Origin: Planctomycetota bacterium
GTDB lineage: Bacteria > Planctomycetota > Planctomycetia > Gemmatales > Gemmataceae
Assembly (NCBI GenBank): GCA_016191165.1
Contig: JACPPF010000051.1
Location: 1 to 52,264, forward strand
Reading direction: 5' to 3'
DNA length: 52,264 nt
Part shown: positions 25,283-34,157 of the stretch, piece by piece
How positions within the stretch are numbered: the stretch's first letter is position 1
Layout: every line of letters begins with the position of its first letter
Position numbers and translations under genes: made by a program
The notes under the pieces: model-generated
Database searches by the model: none
What the model was told of the DNA's origin: nothing
Seen by the model: only the letters and a program-made list of their open reading frames with translations

Positions 25283-26502
25283 GGCTGCACCGCGGGATCA
25301 GAAGTAGTACATCGCTGGAGACACTCGGCGAATCGCTGCGCCATGCGCTCGCGCGTAAACTGCTGGAGGGCGGCCGGTTCGGGCACCGCGGGAAGCCCGG
25401 CCTTGATCTCGCCTGTCAGTTCCACGAGCGCCTGCTTGATACGCTCCACGTCGGTCGGTGGAGCAATGCGATGAAGAACCTTGCTCGTGCGCAGCGCCCA
25501 GGCAATGTCCCCTTCGGGTTCCGCCAGGGCAAGGATCGGCCTGCCCGCGCCGAGGTATTCGTATAGCTTGGCAGGCACGCCGAGGGGATGGCCGGCCGCT
25601 TGCAGAAGCAGCAAGATGTCGGCGCCCAACATGCGCTGAATCGCCTGAGTGTAGGGCATCTGCCCGTGGATGCTGACGCAATCCTCAAGAACGCGCGTGC
25701 GGATCTCCTCTGCGAGGTCGAATGTCCCCTCCGTCGCCCGGCCGACGAAATCGATCTGCAACGGCAGGCGCTCGGGTCCCGACTGCAAGATTTTCAGGGC
25801 ATCCAGCAGAGGGCGCGGGTCGCGGCCATAGTACAATTCTCCTGCATGAAGCATCGTAGGAATATTATCCGATTTTCGCACCGTCGGCACGCCGACAAAT
25901 CGTTCCGGATCGAAACCGTTGGGGATCGTGACGATTTTCGCGGCGAATTCCGGAAACGCCTTGGCCCAGCCAGCCTGGTTGAGCGGCGTGTTGGCGACCA
26001 GAACGCTGGCCTGTTTCATCGCGCGCCGTTCCAGCCACGCATCGCAGGGCCCGAGCTTGCAAACCTCCGACGGCGGGCGATTGGTCACCCACGGATCGCG
26101 AAAGTCAGCGATCCAGGGTAGCCCAAAGCGTTTGCTAAGCCGCATGCCGAGTACGTGTACGCATCCCGGCGGGCTGCTCGTGATGATCGCCGCGGGTTGT
26201 TGGGCGCGGATCATGCGGACGGCGGGCCCGCGCGCCTTGCCGAGCCAGTGGGCCTCGGGCGCGATGCGCCGAGTAATCTTGCCGAAAAAACCTGATGCGA
26301 ACGGTACCCGCTCCACCGGCGTCCCTGGCGGAATCTGCGCCAACAGCGACGTGTCCTCCGGCTCCCAGGGCACGCGGGGCGGCGCGATCACCGTCGGTTG
26401 CCAGCCGAGCGCAGGCAAGTACCGCGTCAGCCCCAACATGCGATACACTGCCACCGCACCCGATGGCGGAAAATGATAGGTGATCAACAGAATTTTTCGC
26501 AA
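25279..26502 (-). CDS. Glycosyltransferase (GT4-like)
   Basis: About 407 residues. N-terminus KILLITYHFPPSGAVAVYRMLGLTRYLPALGW is typical of GT4 enzymes of polysaccharide loci; the donor domain has LYEYLGAGRPILALAEPEGD. I prefer the TTG start at 26502, preceded by GAGGGAAAAG, which gives a family-like MRKILLITYHF; another TTG in frame lies at 26538. The first part has the Ser/Gly-Pro motif for the acceptor side. It overlaps the next gene by 4 bp, so the two act in sequence on one polymer. Confidence 0.88.
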   Translation of the reverse strand: MRKILLITYHFPPSGAVAVYRMLGLTRYLPALGWQPTVIAPPRVPWEPEDTSLLAQIPPGTPVERVPFASGFFGKITRRIAPEAHWLGKARGPAVRMIRAQQPAAIITSSPPGCVHVLGMRLSKRFGLPWIADFRDPWVTNRPPSEVCKLGPCDAWLERRAMKQASVLVANTPLNQAGWAKAFPEFAAKIVTIPNGFDPERFVGVPTVRKSDNIPTMLHAGELYYGRDPRPLLDALKILQSGPERLPLQIDFVGRATEGTFDLAEEIRTRVLEDCVSIHGQMPYTQAIQRMLGADILLLLQAAGHPLGVPAKLYEYLGAGRPILALAEPEGDIAWALRTSKVLHRIAPPTDVERIKQALVELTGEIKAGLPAVPEPAALQQFTRERMAQRFAECLQRCTTSDPAVQP

Positions 26503-26565
26503 CGTTCTTTTCCCTCGACGCTGCTTGCGGCGTGGCAACTTTCTCGACTGCGTTGCCGCAAACGA

Positions 26566-27828
26566 CTAGCTCGGTTCAAAACACCATTGCGAGGGAGCGA
26601 TGCACACCCCGCGATGATGTCCGCGACCGGATCCGAACAACTCACCCTCGGTCACCGTGAATCGCACACCCCGCTCGATCTCGTCAATCTCGTCCGGGAC
26701 GCCGGCGAAGCCGAGCTTGATCCAGTATTCCCCCGGCGCCAGCGGTAGCGCTTCGACGATGCAATCCAAAGTGCCCGGCTGTTGCAAGCGCGGCAGCACC
26801 GGGTTTGTCAACGGCGTTTGCAAGCTCAGCAAGCGCTGGCCGATCTGGTCGTCGATGCCCAGGGTCACGACGGGCGATTCCACGGGCACCGGCGCATCCA
26901 GCACGAGACGAATATGGAAGCGGCCGCCCACCTGCAAGAAATTCGTCGGTTGCCCCTTTTCATCCAGCAGCGTCGCAGACCGAAAGACCTTGTAAACGCG
27001 CGATGGCAGTTCGAGACTACGAAGGTCAGTCACGACCTCGCCCGGTCCGCTCAGGACGCGACGGTGGTACTCTTGAACGATCTGCCCGACCCCGCCGTCA
27101 AGCGCCACCTTGCCATGATCGAGCAGAATCGCGCGCGTACACAGCGATTCGATTGCCGGCATATTGTGGCTCACGAACAAGATGGTCGTGCCCGATCGGC
27201 CAACCTCGCGCATCCGCCCCATGCACTTGCGCTGAAACGCGATATCGCCGACCGCCAGCACTTCATCCACGATCAAAATCTCAGGCTCCAGATGGGCGGC
27301 GACGGCGAATGCCAGCCGGACGTACATTCCGCTGGAGTATCGCTTCACGGGCGTGTCCAGGAATTGCGTGATCTCGGCAAATTCGACGATCTGGTCGAAT
27401 TTCTTGAGAATCTCGTGCCGGCGCATGCCAAGGATGGCGCCGTTGAGGAAGATATTTTCGCGCCCGGTGAGTTCGGGATGAAACCCGGTGCCGACCTCAA
27501 GCAGGCTGCCGACGCGGCCACGCAGGCGGATTTCGCCGAGCGTCGGCTTGGTGATGCGCGAGAGGATTTTGAGCAGGGTCGATTTGCCGGCGCCGTTATG
27601 CCCGATGATGCCGACGACATCCCCCTGATTCACGCTGAATGAAACCTCACGGAGCGCCCAGAAGTCCTGGGGCGGCAATCCGGCGTCGCGCCTGAACCAG
27701 CGCAGCGGCGCTTTCAGCCAGGCCATGACGTCATCGCGCAAGGTCCGATAACCGAAGTGCGTGCGCGGTCCGGCGTTCGCCATCATGCGGTACGACTTGC
27801 CCAGGTTTTCGACGGTCAGAACGGACAT
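26566..27828 (-). CDS. Polysaccharide ABC transporter, ATP-binding subunit (Wzt-like)
   Basis: 420 residues from ATG 27828; the frame is open to 28086 inside the permease gene. The ATPase has Walker A GHNGAGKSTLLK, signature YSSGMYVRLAFA (S-G-M-x), Walker B EILIVDEVLAVGD and the H-loop FVSHNM. After about residue 250 comes a C-terminal extension (VEEYHRRV..., beta-rich to the end) like the Wzt C-domain that reads the polymer end. It pairs with the permease 71 bp upstream to export a lipid-linked polysaccharide from the cytoplasm. Confidence 0.92.
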   Translation of the reverse strand: MSVLTVENLGKSYRMMANAGPRTHFGYRTLRDDVMAWLKAPLRWFRRDAGLPPQDFWALREVSFSVNQGDVVGIIGHNGAGKSTLLKILSRITKPTLGEIRLRGRVGSLLEVGTGFHPELTGRENIFLNGAILGMRRHEILKKFDQIVEFAEITQFLDTPVKRYSSGMYVRLAFAVAAHLEPEILIVDEVLAVGDIAFQRKCMGRMREVGRSGTTILFVSHNMPAIESLCTRAILLDHGKVALDGGVGQIVQEYHRRVLSGPGEVVTDLRSLELPSRVYKVFRSATLLDEKGQPTNFLQVGGRFHIRLVLDAPVPVESPVVTLGIDDQIGQRLLSLQTPLTNPVLPRLQQPGTLDCIVEALPLAPGEYWIKLGFAGVPDEIDEIERGVRFTVTEGELFGSGRGHHRGVCIAPSQWCFEPS

Positions 27829-27899
27829 TTTTTCTTTCAAGCCGTTTGCGGCCTGGTGGTCCCCGGTCGCCTCGAAAACGCCAGGCCCAATGGTACGTT

Positions 27900-28763
27900 T
27901 CAAATCACATCCGCAAACGAGTCTTCCATGCGACGGAAATAAAAACAACCTACGAGAAAGAACAACACCGCCATCAGCGCCGAGAATCCAAGCATGGGCC
28001 ACGGAATCGGTTCGTTCAGGAGCGCGGCACGGAATGACGCGATCAATCCCGTGAGAGGATTGAGCGGCAGCAAGTCTTGGACCCACGGATATTTCGAGGC
28101 GGGATTCGACGGCGCCAGCTCAATGTAGATCGTCGGCGTCGCATACATCCACAGCTGGACCATGAAAGGGATGATATAACGAAAGTCTCGATAAGCGACA
28201 TTGAGCGCCGCCAGCAACGTGCCCACACCTGCCGCACAAACCACAAACAACGCGAAGATGATTGGCAACATCAAGATGTTCCAGCCGGGAACTTCGCCGT
28301 AACAAACGAAAAGAATCAACAGGAGCGGCAACGCCACGCAAAAATCAACGATCGACGCCGCCACCGTCGCGAACGGCACCGCCAGACGCGGAAAGTAGAT
28401 CTTCGTGATCAGCCGTTCCGAGCCAATCACGCTGTTCCCGGCGTTGGCGATGGCAGTCGCGAAAAATGTCCACGGCAATAGTGCGGAAAAGACGAAAAGC
28501 GGATAGGGTCGTTCGCCCTGGTAGGTATGCGTGACCACCGTGAAGATGATGTAAAAGATCGACATCATCAACGCCGGCTGCAGGACCGCCCAGGCGACCC
28601 CCAGCAGCGTTTGTTTGTAGCGCACCTTGACGTCGCGCCACGCCAGGAAATAAAGCAGGTCCCGGAAGTGCCAGAGTTCCGCGAAGTTGATGAGTTGCCA
28701 GCCGCGCGGGGGACGAATCACGGTGACGGCAGGCACGGCGTCGGAGTCAATTCCTTGTGACAT
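27900..28763 (-). CDS. Polysaccharide ABC transporter permease (Wzm-like, ABC-2)
   Basis: 287 residues with six predicted membrane helices. Family signature at the start: LLYFLAWRDVKVRYKQTLLGVAWAVLQP, then the loop with RLITKIYFPRLAVPFA and LNVAYRDFRYIIPFMVQLWMYATP. Together with the ATPase encoded next it forms an O-antigen/capsule-type exporter. GGAG about 6 nt upstream supports the ATG. An imperfect inverted repeat separates it from the ligase-like gene upstream. Confidence 0.93.
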   Translation of the reverse strand: MSQGIDSDAVPAVTVIRPPRGWQLINFAELWHFRDLLYFLAWRDVKVRYKQTLLGVAWAVLQPALMMSIFYIIFTVVTHTYQGERPYPLFVFSALLPWTFFATAIANAGNSVIGSERLITKIYFPRLAVPFATVAASIVDFCVALPLLLILFVCYGEVPGWNILMLPIIFALFVVCAAGVGTLLAALNVAYRDFRYIIPFMVQLWMYATPTIYIELAPSNPASKYPWVQDLLPLNPLTGLIASFRAALLNEPIPWPMLGFSALMAVLFFLVGCFYFRRMEDSFADVI

Positions 28764-28773
28764 GTTTTCTCCG

Positions 28774-28836
28774 AACCAACCCCGGGCGCAAGCGCTTAGG
28801 ATGGCAGGAACCCCTCGCCTGGGCTCGGGGCTGGTT
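28774..28836. repeat. Imperfect inverted repeat between polysaccharide genes
   Basis: Arms AACCAACCCCGGGC and GCTCGGGGCTGGTT match at 12 of 14 positions. It fills the 74-bp gap between the ligase-like gene and the permease gene and contains the CGCAAGCG word found in the MITE-like elements. Confidence 0.55.
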
Positions 28837-28837
28837 G

Positions 28838-30166
28838 TTACGCCAAGAATCGCACAAAGACATAGATACTAAACAAAGTGAAAACGCCAGCTGCGCCAAT
28901 CCTGCCCACCTGGGGAAGATCAAAACGCAACGGCGCCGGCGCGGACAGGGCCGAGCGCTGCGCCATCCGCGTGTAGGCCACCGTGAGAGCCAGCATGAGG
29001 TAGGTTGGGATCATGTAGCAGATCGACAGCGACGCCATCCCCAGTCCATAGGCCGCCAAACTGGCGAGCAGGAAGGGTTGCACGTCTTTGAGCTCGTGCT
29101 GCTGGATCAGACTGTCCTTGGCATTGAACCGATAGACCGACCATCCGGCCAGCATGAATGCGCCGACAAACAGGCAGCCGCCGATGAAGCCCAAATCGGC
29201 AAAGCTTTGAATATAGGAATTGTGGGCGAGGTGCTTTTTTCCCAGATCGGGTCGCTTGGTTTGCGGGTCCTCCTCGGGCCTCAAGGTCATGCCAGTGCCG
29301 AACGCTGGGTTTTCCTTGAAGACGGTCAGCCATTCGCGCCACAGGCCGACGCGCGTGGATGCGGTGTTGGTCCCGGTGCTGAGTTCGGTCTGTCGGCCCG
29401 CGAAGAGAATGAAGAGGACCGGCAATCCGATGGCGGAAAGCAAGGCGGTCTTTTTCCAGCCGAACCGCGTCCACGCCAGGGCGCCGAGTCCGCCGACGAA
29501 CGCCAGGAACCCCCCGCGTGAGCCCGTCAGCATGACGGCGTACCCGAATAGCGGCACGGACGCCAGGCACATGCCGCGCACCAAAAGATTCTTGCTCCAG
29601 ACCAAGAAATACAACGACAGAGGAATCATGGCCGCGAGCAAAACGCATAGCTCGTTCGGATCATGGAAGATACCGGTCCCTTGTAACCGCTTGACCGTGA
29701 TCGTATCGCCGTACTGCCCGTCGCGCACATCCAGCAACGGCTTGATCGTCTCCAGGTGAATCAGGTCGTGAAAGCGCAGCACGGCCAAGATGGTCACGCA
29801 GCCACAGAATGCCAACATGCAAATCAGCAAGGTTTGCAAACGCGCCGCCGTGGTCACCAGACTCACGAACAGGATGTAATAGACAATCACTTTCGCGAAG
29901 AAAAAGCTGGTGCGCCACGTCTCGGCGGCGTCAGTGTTCACGGCCGAGGAGGCGAAGATGGCCACCAGCAACCCGAAGACGCACAACGTGATGGGCTGGG
30001 TGTCCAGAGATTGCGCGGTGAAATAGCGCAGCACGTCAGGCAGCGCGACGGCGAAACAAGTGACGATCAGGTAGAAGTAGACCTCCCACGCCTGCCAGGC
30101 CGGCACGATTTCCGCGGGCCGAATAAATAGCGCCGCGTTGACCAGAATAAAAAGGAAGTAGGCCAT
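28838..30166 (-). CDS. O-antigen ligase / polymerase-like membrane protein
   Basis: 442 residues with about ten membrane helices (WaaL/Wzy type). The large loop and the motif region GTGIFHDPNELCVLLAAMIPL, AVMLTGSRGGFLAFVGGLGAL and the late LGKKHLAHNSYIQSFADLG (conserved His/Asn-Ser-Y stretch of the family) support the call. It would join or polymerise lipid-linked glycan on the outer face of the inner membrane. Having both an ABC exporter and such an enzyme points to a ligation step. The next gene upstream is the initiating sugar transferase. Confidence 0.85.
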   Translation of the reverse strand: MAYFLFILVNAALFIRPAEIVPAWQAWEVYFYLIVTCFAVALPDVLRYFTAQSLDTQPITLCVFGLLVAIFASSAVNTDAAETWRTSFFFAKVIVYYILFVSLVTTAARLQTLLICMLAFCGCVTILAVLRFHDLIHLETIKPLLDVRDGQYGDTITVKRLQGTGIFHDPNELCVLLAAMIPLSLYFLVWSKNLLVRGMCLASVPLFGYAVMLTGSRGGFLAFVGGLGALAWTRFGWKKTALLSAIGLPVLFILFAGRQTELSTGTNTASTRVGLWREWLTVFKENPAFGTGMTLRPEEDPQTKRPDLGKKHLAHNSYIQSFADLGFIGGCLFVGAFMLAGWSVYRFNAKDSLIQQHELKDVQPFLLASLAAYGLGMASLSICYMIPTYLMLALTVAYTRMAQRSALSAPAPLRFDLPQVGRIGAAGVFTLFSIYVFVRFLA

Positions 30167-30234
30167 GTTTCATGTGCATGCCGCTTGCGGCCAAGCATCC
30201 GCGCGGCAACGCGCGAACGCCAGGGGGCGCGTGG

Positions 30235-30996
30235 CTAGGTTTTCGGTTCGATCGAAGTCGTCGTCAACCGGCGGTAGGCGTCATCCACCTGACCGCTTTC
30301 TGGGAATCGGCACAAGGCACGGATCCCGGCGAACGAAAGGCCAAGCAATTTGCCCATCGTGCCCAGGTAAATCATCACGTCGAACCAGAGGCCGACGTTC
30401 AAGACATAATGCAGATCGTAGGCGAGTTTGATGCGAACGCTTTCAAGATCGGTATCAGGCGGCAACTGGATCTGCGCGAAACCCGTCACCCCGGGGCGAA
30501 CTTGCAAGCGTTCGCGATAAAGCGGGATCGCCTGCTCGAGTTGCGGTACGAATTCGGGACGTTCCGGCCTCGGGCCGATCAGACTCATGTCGCCCTTGAG
30601 CACGTTCCATAACTGGGGCAGTTCGTCGAGGTGCGTCTTTCGCAGCCAGCGGCCGACGCGGGTGATGCGGCTATCCCCAGGCTTGGACCACTGGGCGCCG
30701 GTCAGGCTTTCGCAGTTGTTCGCCATGGTGCGGAGTTTGTAGATGGTGAACGGCTTGCCGCCGCGGCCGACGCGCGTTTGCGTATAAATGGCTGGACCGG
30801 GCGAGGTCAATTTAACGAGGATGATGGCGAACAACAGGAGCGGCGCGGTGAGAATCAGCAACACCAGGGCCAGGGCCGAATCAACGACGATTTTCGTCGT
30901 GGCGTACCACCCCGGCGTCGCCGGCAGGGCGACCTCCGGCGGGGTAGCCGGCCGGCTTTCTCGTAGCAGATTCTCGGAATCCACGAACATCGACAT
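30235..30996 (-). CDS. Initiating sugar transferase (bacterial polyprenyl-phosphate glycosyltransferase)
   Basis: 253 residues from ATG 30996 (GGAG 8 nt upstream; the frame runs on to 31089). One membrane helix (SALALVLLILTAPLLLFAIIL) is followed by the catalytic core: TRVGRGGKPFTIYKLRTM, LRKTHLDELPQLWNVLKGDMSLIGPRPERPEF and RPGVTGFAQI. It moves a sugar-1-phosphate from a nucleotide sugar to undecaprenyl phosphate, starting the repeat unit. The shorter form without the upper membrane domain is typical of exopolysaccharide loci with exosortases. Confidence 0.93.
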   Translation of the reverse strand: MSMFVDSENLLRESRPATPPEVALPATPGWYATTKIVVDSALALVLLILTAPLLLFAIILVKLTSPGPAIYTQTRVGRGGKPFTIYKLRTMANNCESLTGAQWSKPGDSRITRVGRWLRKTHLDELPQLWNVLKGDMSLIGPRPERPEFVPQLEQAIPLYRERLQVRPGVTGFAQIQLPPDTDLESVRIKLAYDLHYVLNVGLWFDVMIYLGTMGKLLGLSFAGIRALCRFPESGQVDDAYRRLTTTSIEPKT

Positions 30997-31066
30997 ACGC
31001 CAAACTCCATCTCGCCGCTTGTGGCGTTGCATTCGCGCGGCGCCAGGCGAAAACAGAACAATCAAG

Positions 31067-31714
31067 TCACGACGCCCTCTCGCTCCCAAAGAGCGTGCGA
31101 TTCACCACGGGTAGAAACTCGCGCAAAAACTGAGCCGCCGGATCGTTTGTGGGCGCGACGCCGGGGCCAGGCTCGAGTCCGCGTGAGACATAAAGTTTGT
31201 ACAGGAGTGGTTCGCCGAGAAATTGCCAGCGTGGCACCGTGGAGGCCTTCCATTCACCGCGTGCGTTCCACGCCCAGAATAGCCGCAGGTGCTGAACGGC
31301 GCCGCCGGGCTTGGCGAAGTGCGCGGTCCAGAAACGATCCGCACCATCAGCCGTAAACGCAACCGCCGCCGGCGTCTCACGCAATTCATAGCCGGCGCCC
31401 CCATAGCAAATCTCGGGCGTATGCACCGCCATCTTCCCGGAGCGGCCCGTCATCAGGATCACCAACACCTCCGTCTTCGTTTTTCGATTCTCGTAAACCC
31501 GCATCCAGTAGGCGTTGGCCCCGGCCTGAGCAAACGCGGCATGATCAGTGGTCACGTCCCGAGCGTCCCAGTCGCCGACCACGGTTGGCACCTGAGCGAC
31601 GCGCGTCGCCGCGTTATTCAATTCAGCGGAGTCACGTGCCAGGGCATGGTAAAGAGCCCCAGACGCCAGCAACGTCACGGCTGCGATCAGGACGGCTCGG
31701 GTTCGCGGATTCAC
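31067..31714 (-). CDS. Exosortase-associated EpsI family protein
   Basis: 215 residues. N-terminal signal anchor (AVLIAAVTLLASGALYHALA), then an outer domain with the family hallmark HTPEICYGGAGYE. The C-terminal half (RLFWAWNARGEWKA) matches the same family. In many genomes this domain is fused to the exosortase; here it is separate, two genes downstream of the exosortase with the tyrosine kinase between. Its exact role is unknown; it is thought to assist surface polymer or protein anchoring. Confidence 0.88.
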   Translation of the reverse strand: MNPRTRAVLIAAVTLLASGALYHALARDSAELNNAATRVAQVPTVVGDWDARDVTTDHAAFAQAGANAYWMRVYENRKTKTEVLVILMTGRSGKMAVHTPEICYGGAGYELRETPAAVAFTADGADRFWTAHFAKPGGAVQHLRLFWAWNARGEWKASTVPRWQFLGEPLLYKLYVSRGLEPGPGVAPTNDPAAQFLREFLPVVNRTLFGSERAS

Positions 31715-31822
31715 GCCATTCTCCCCTGAAAAAAAACTCTGCCCTTACGTTTCGCGACCGAGGCGGAGTCGAAACTCGCCCGACGGTTTCGCGCGTTCGA
31801 CCCCGTCACCGTAACCGCTCAC

Positions 31823-34075
31823 TCATTGCTTCGCGAAAGAGTTCACGGCGAAACGGTAGTTCTGGTCCGTGAACTCGGGTTCGGTGCCGAGCACGACGGC
31901 GCCCAGAGTCGGTACGCCGAGCGGCTCGAGCTTTTGCTGGGCGGCGTGAATCGCCGGCGCCCGGCTGACCTCGCGCAACACGGTGAACAGGATGCCGTCC
32001 ACGTGCTGGCCAAGCAGCAGCGCGTCGGTCACAGGCAGCACCGGCGGCGCGTCGATGATAATGAAGTCGTACTGCTGCTTGAACTGTTCGAAGAGCGTGC
32101 GAAGGTTGTCCTGGGCCATGGCCTGGATCGCATGGGCATCGCCGTTGCCCGCGGGCAGGACCCACAGCCGGCTGAACGGAGTGGCCCGGACCGCGTCGCC
32201 TGGCTCGACCTCGCCGCGCAGCACCTCGGCCAGGCCGGGTTCCTGCGGCACGTCGAAAAGCAGGTGCGCGCCGGGATGGCGCAAATCGCCATCGATGACA
32301 AGTGTCCGCTTCCAGGCGCGGGCCAGGCTGGCGGCCAGTTGCGTCGCCAGGGTCGTCTTGCCCTCGCCGCTGTTGGCGCTGGCGATCATGATGACGTGCA
32401 ACGCCTCAGTACGTGCCTGGTGCAAAAGGACCGTGCGAATCGCGTCCATCGATTCTTGAAGCTGATTGTGCCAAAGCTGTTCGCCCGCGGAATTCGATTG
32501 CCCCGCCTTCTTGGGACGGACCGGCATCGCGGGAACCGTGCCCAGCACCTTGAGCCCTAGCCCGCTGGCCACCTCATCCGCCTCGCCAATCTTGCGCGAG
32601 CGGAATTCCAGAAACGCAACGCCAAACAGCGCGACGACAAAGATGCCCAGTCCGCCCGCGCCGGCGATCTTCGTCTGCTGGCTGCGATCTCGGTCCAGCG
32701 GCACCGCGGCCCGTTCCAGCAACTGAATGCGCGACCCGGGCACTTCGAGATCGACCTCGCTGATCTTGGCTGAGGTTTGTTCCAGCGCTTTCTTGGCCAG
32801 CTCGATCTTGTCCTCGGTTTCTTGAATAATCCGCGGCCTGGCTTTACCGCCGGGGCCGGACTCCTTGACCTTGCGTTCCAACTCCAGCGTTTCCTTGACG
32901 AAGCTTTCGCGTCGGCGCAGGAAGCCTTCGCGTTTCTCCTCGGCAACGCTGATCTGCGTTTCCAGAATCTTGCGCACGGCGGTGCGCCAGCGCAGGGTAA
33001 TGGCTGGCCTGATCTGCTTTTCCCTCGCCGCTTTCAGATCGGTGACCTCGATCTTGGCATGTTTCAGAGGCACCGCCTTCTGGGTTGCGAACGGTTCGTT
33101 GTACTCGCGATACATCCGCGCGATGGCGTCCTCAAGATCTCCAATCGCCTTGATGTAGCCCTGGATGGTCGGGTCCTTGAGGTATTCTTCGTAGAGCACG
33201 TCATCCGGAACCTCGTGTTTGTCAAGACTCTTCAAACGAGCGCTGGCGACGACGATCTCGTTGTCGGCCTTGATGTATTCCTCCTCGTTGATGCGCCGCG
33301 ACGCCTCGGCCGCCCCGAGCTTGTTGAGCCATTGCTGCTGCGTGACCTGCATCGCCTCGCGGTCCTTGACGTCCAGCGTTTTCATCTGGCTTTCCCAGAG
33401 CTTGCGCAGCGAACTCAGGTCGGCCTCGACGATTTCCTTGCGGGCGCGCAGTTCCACCAGGCGTTGTTGCTTCTTCGCTCGTTCCATTTCCGCATATTCG
33501 TGCAGGAACGCCCGGGCAACCGCGTTGAGCAATTCGGCCGCCTCCTCGGGCTGGTCCGCTGCCAGCGTCACGCGCAGGACTTCCGGGCCGAGCTTGAAAT
33601 CGGTCTTGAGCGCCTTCTCCATCCATTCGATGACGCCCATGCCTTTGCTACGGACCAGTTCCAGGTCCTTGATGTCCCGGCCATCTTTGGTCTTTTCGTT
33701 GAGGGCTGCGTTGAGGACGAGCGGACTCTTGACCATCGCTTCCATGTTGGCCGTGAAAATGAAGTGATTGCTTTCTTCGACGCCGGCCTGCCTAGCAACG
33801 CGGACACGCATCTGCACGTTGTACTTGGGGGGCAGGAGTTGAAAGACACCAAAAACTGTGCCGACCGACGCAACCAGGGCCACGGTCAGCGCCAACATCC
33901 AGCGCCGCTTGAGTGCTTGCACCAGCGCGGACAGGGTCGGCGTTGCCGACAACCCCGGCGGGCCCGTTGGCCGTTCGCCTTGCGCGTTCGCCATCATCAA
34001 CAGCGACGATTGCAAGAACTGGCTGTCCGCACCGGAAAGGCCAGGAGACTTGGGGGCTGCTTGATTCGTTTCCAT
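31823..34075 (-). CDS. Chain-length determinant with bacterial tyrosine kinase domain (Wzz/Wzc-like)
   Basis: 750 residues. A first membrane helix near 55-77, a long periplasmic coiled-coil (about 150-450, Glu/Lys/Arg rich), a second helix (GGLGIFVVALFGVAFLEF), then a BY-kinase domain from about 540: ASANSGEGKTTLATQLA (Walker A), TLVIDGDLRHP (A-prime), YDFIIIDAPPVLPVTDA (Walker B). The protein ends SFAKQ without the Tyr cluster found in Wzc, so autophosphorylation at that tail is not possible. GTAGGAG supports the ATG. It should control polymer length and export. Confidence 0.92.
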   Translation of the reverse strand: METNQAAPKSPGLSGADSQFLQSSLLMMANAQGERPTGPPGLSATPTLSALVQALKRRWMLALTVALVASVGTVFGVFQLLPPKYNVQMRVRVARQAGVEESNHFIFTANMEAMVKSPLVLNAALNEKTKDGRDIKDLELVRSKGMGVIEWMEKALKTDFKLGPEVLRVTLAADQPEEAAELLNAVARAFLHEYAEMERAKKQQRLVELRARKEIVEADLSSLRKLWESQMKTLDVKDREAMQVTQQQWLNKLGAAEASRRINEEEYIKADNEIVVASARLKSLDKHEVPDDVLYEEYLKDPTIQGYIKAIGDLEDAIARMYREYNEPFATQKAVPLKHAKIEVTDLKAAREKQIRPAITLRWRTAVRKILETQISVAEEKREGFLRRRESFVKETLELERKVKESGPGGKARPRIIQETEDKIELAKKALEQTSAKISEVDLEVPGSRIQLLERAAVPLDRDRSQQTKIAGAGGLGIFVVALFGVAFLEFRSRKIGEADEVASGLGLKVLGTVPAMPVRPKKAGQSNSAGEQLWHNQLQESMDAIRTVLLHQARTEALHVIMIASANSGEGKTTLATQLAASLARAWKRTLVIDGDLRHPGAHLLFDVPQEPGLAEVLRGEVEPGDAVRATPFSRLWVLPAGNGDAHAIQAMAQDNLRTLFEQFKQQYDFIIIDAPPVLPVTDALLLGQHVDGILFTVLREVSRAPAIHAAQQKLEPLGVPTLGAVVLGTEPEFTDQNYRFAVNSFAKQ

Positions 34076-34157
34076 GGGGACTCCTACTTCGTTTCGTTTC
34101 CAGGCGAACTCCGTGCAGGCGAGTTGCCCGCGCCCCGGAGGGGTCGCCGTCGCGCGG

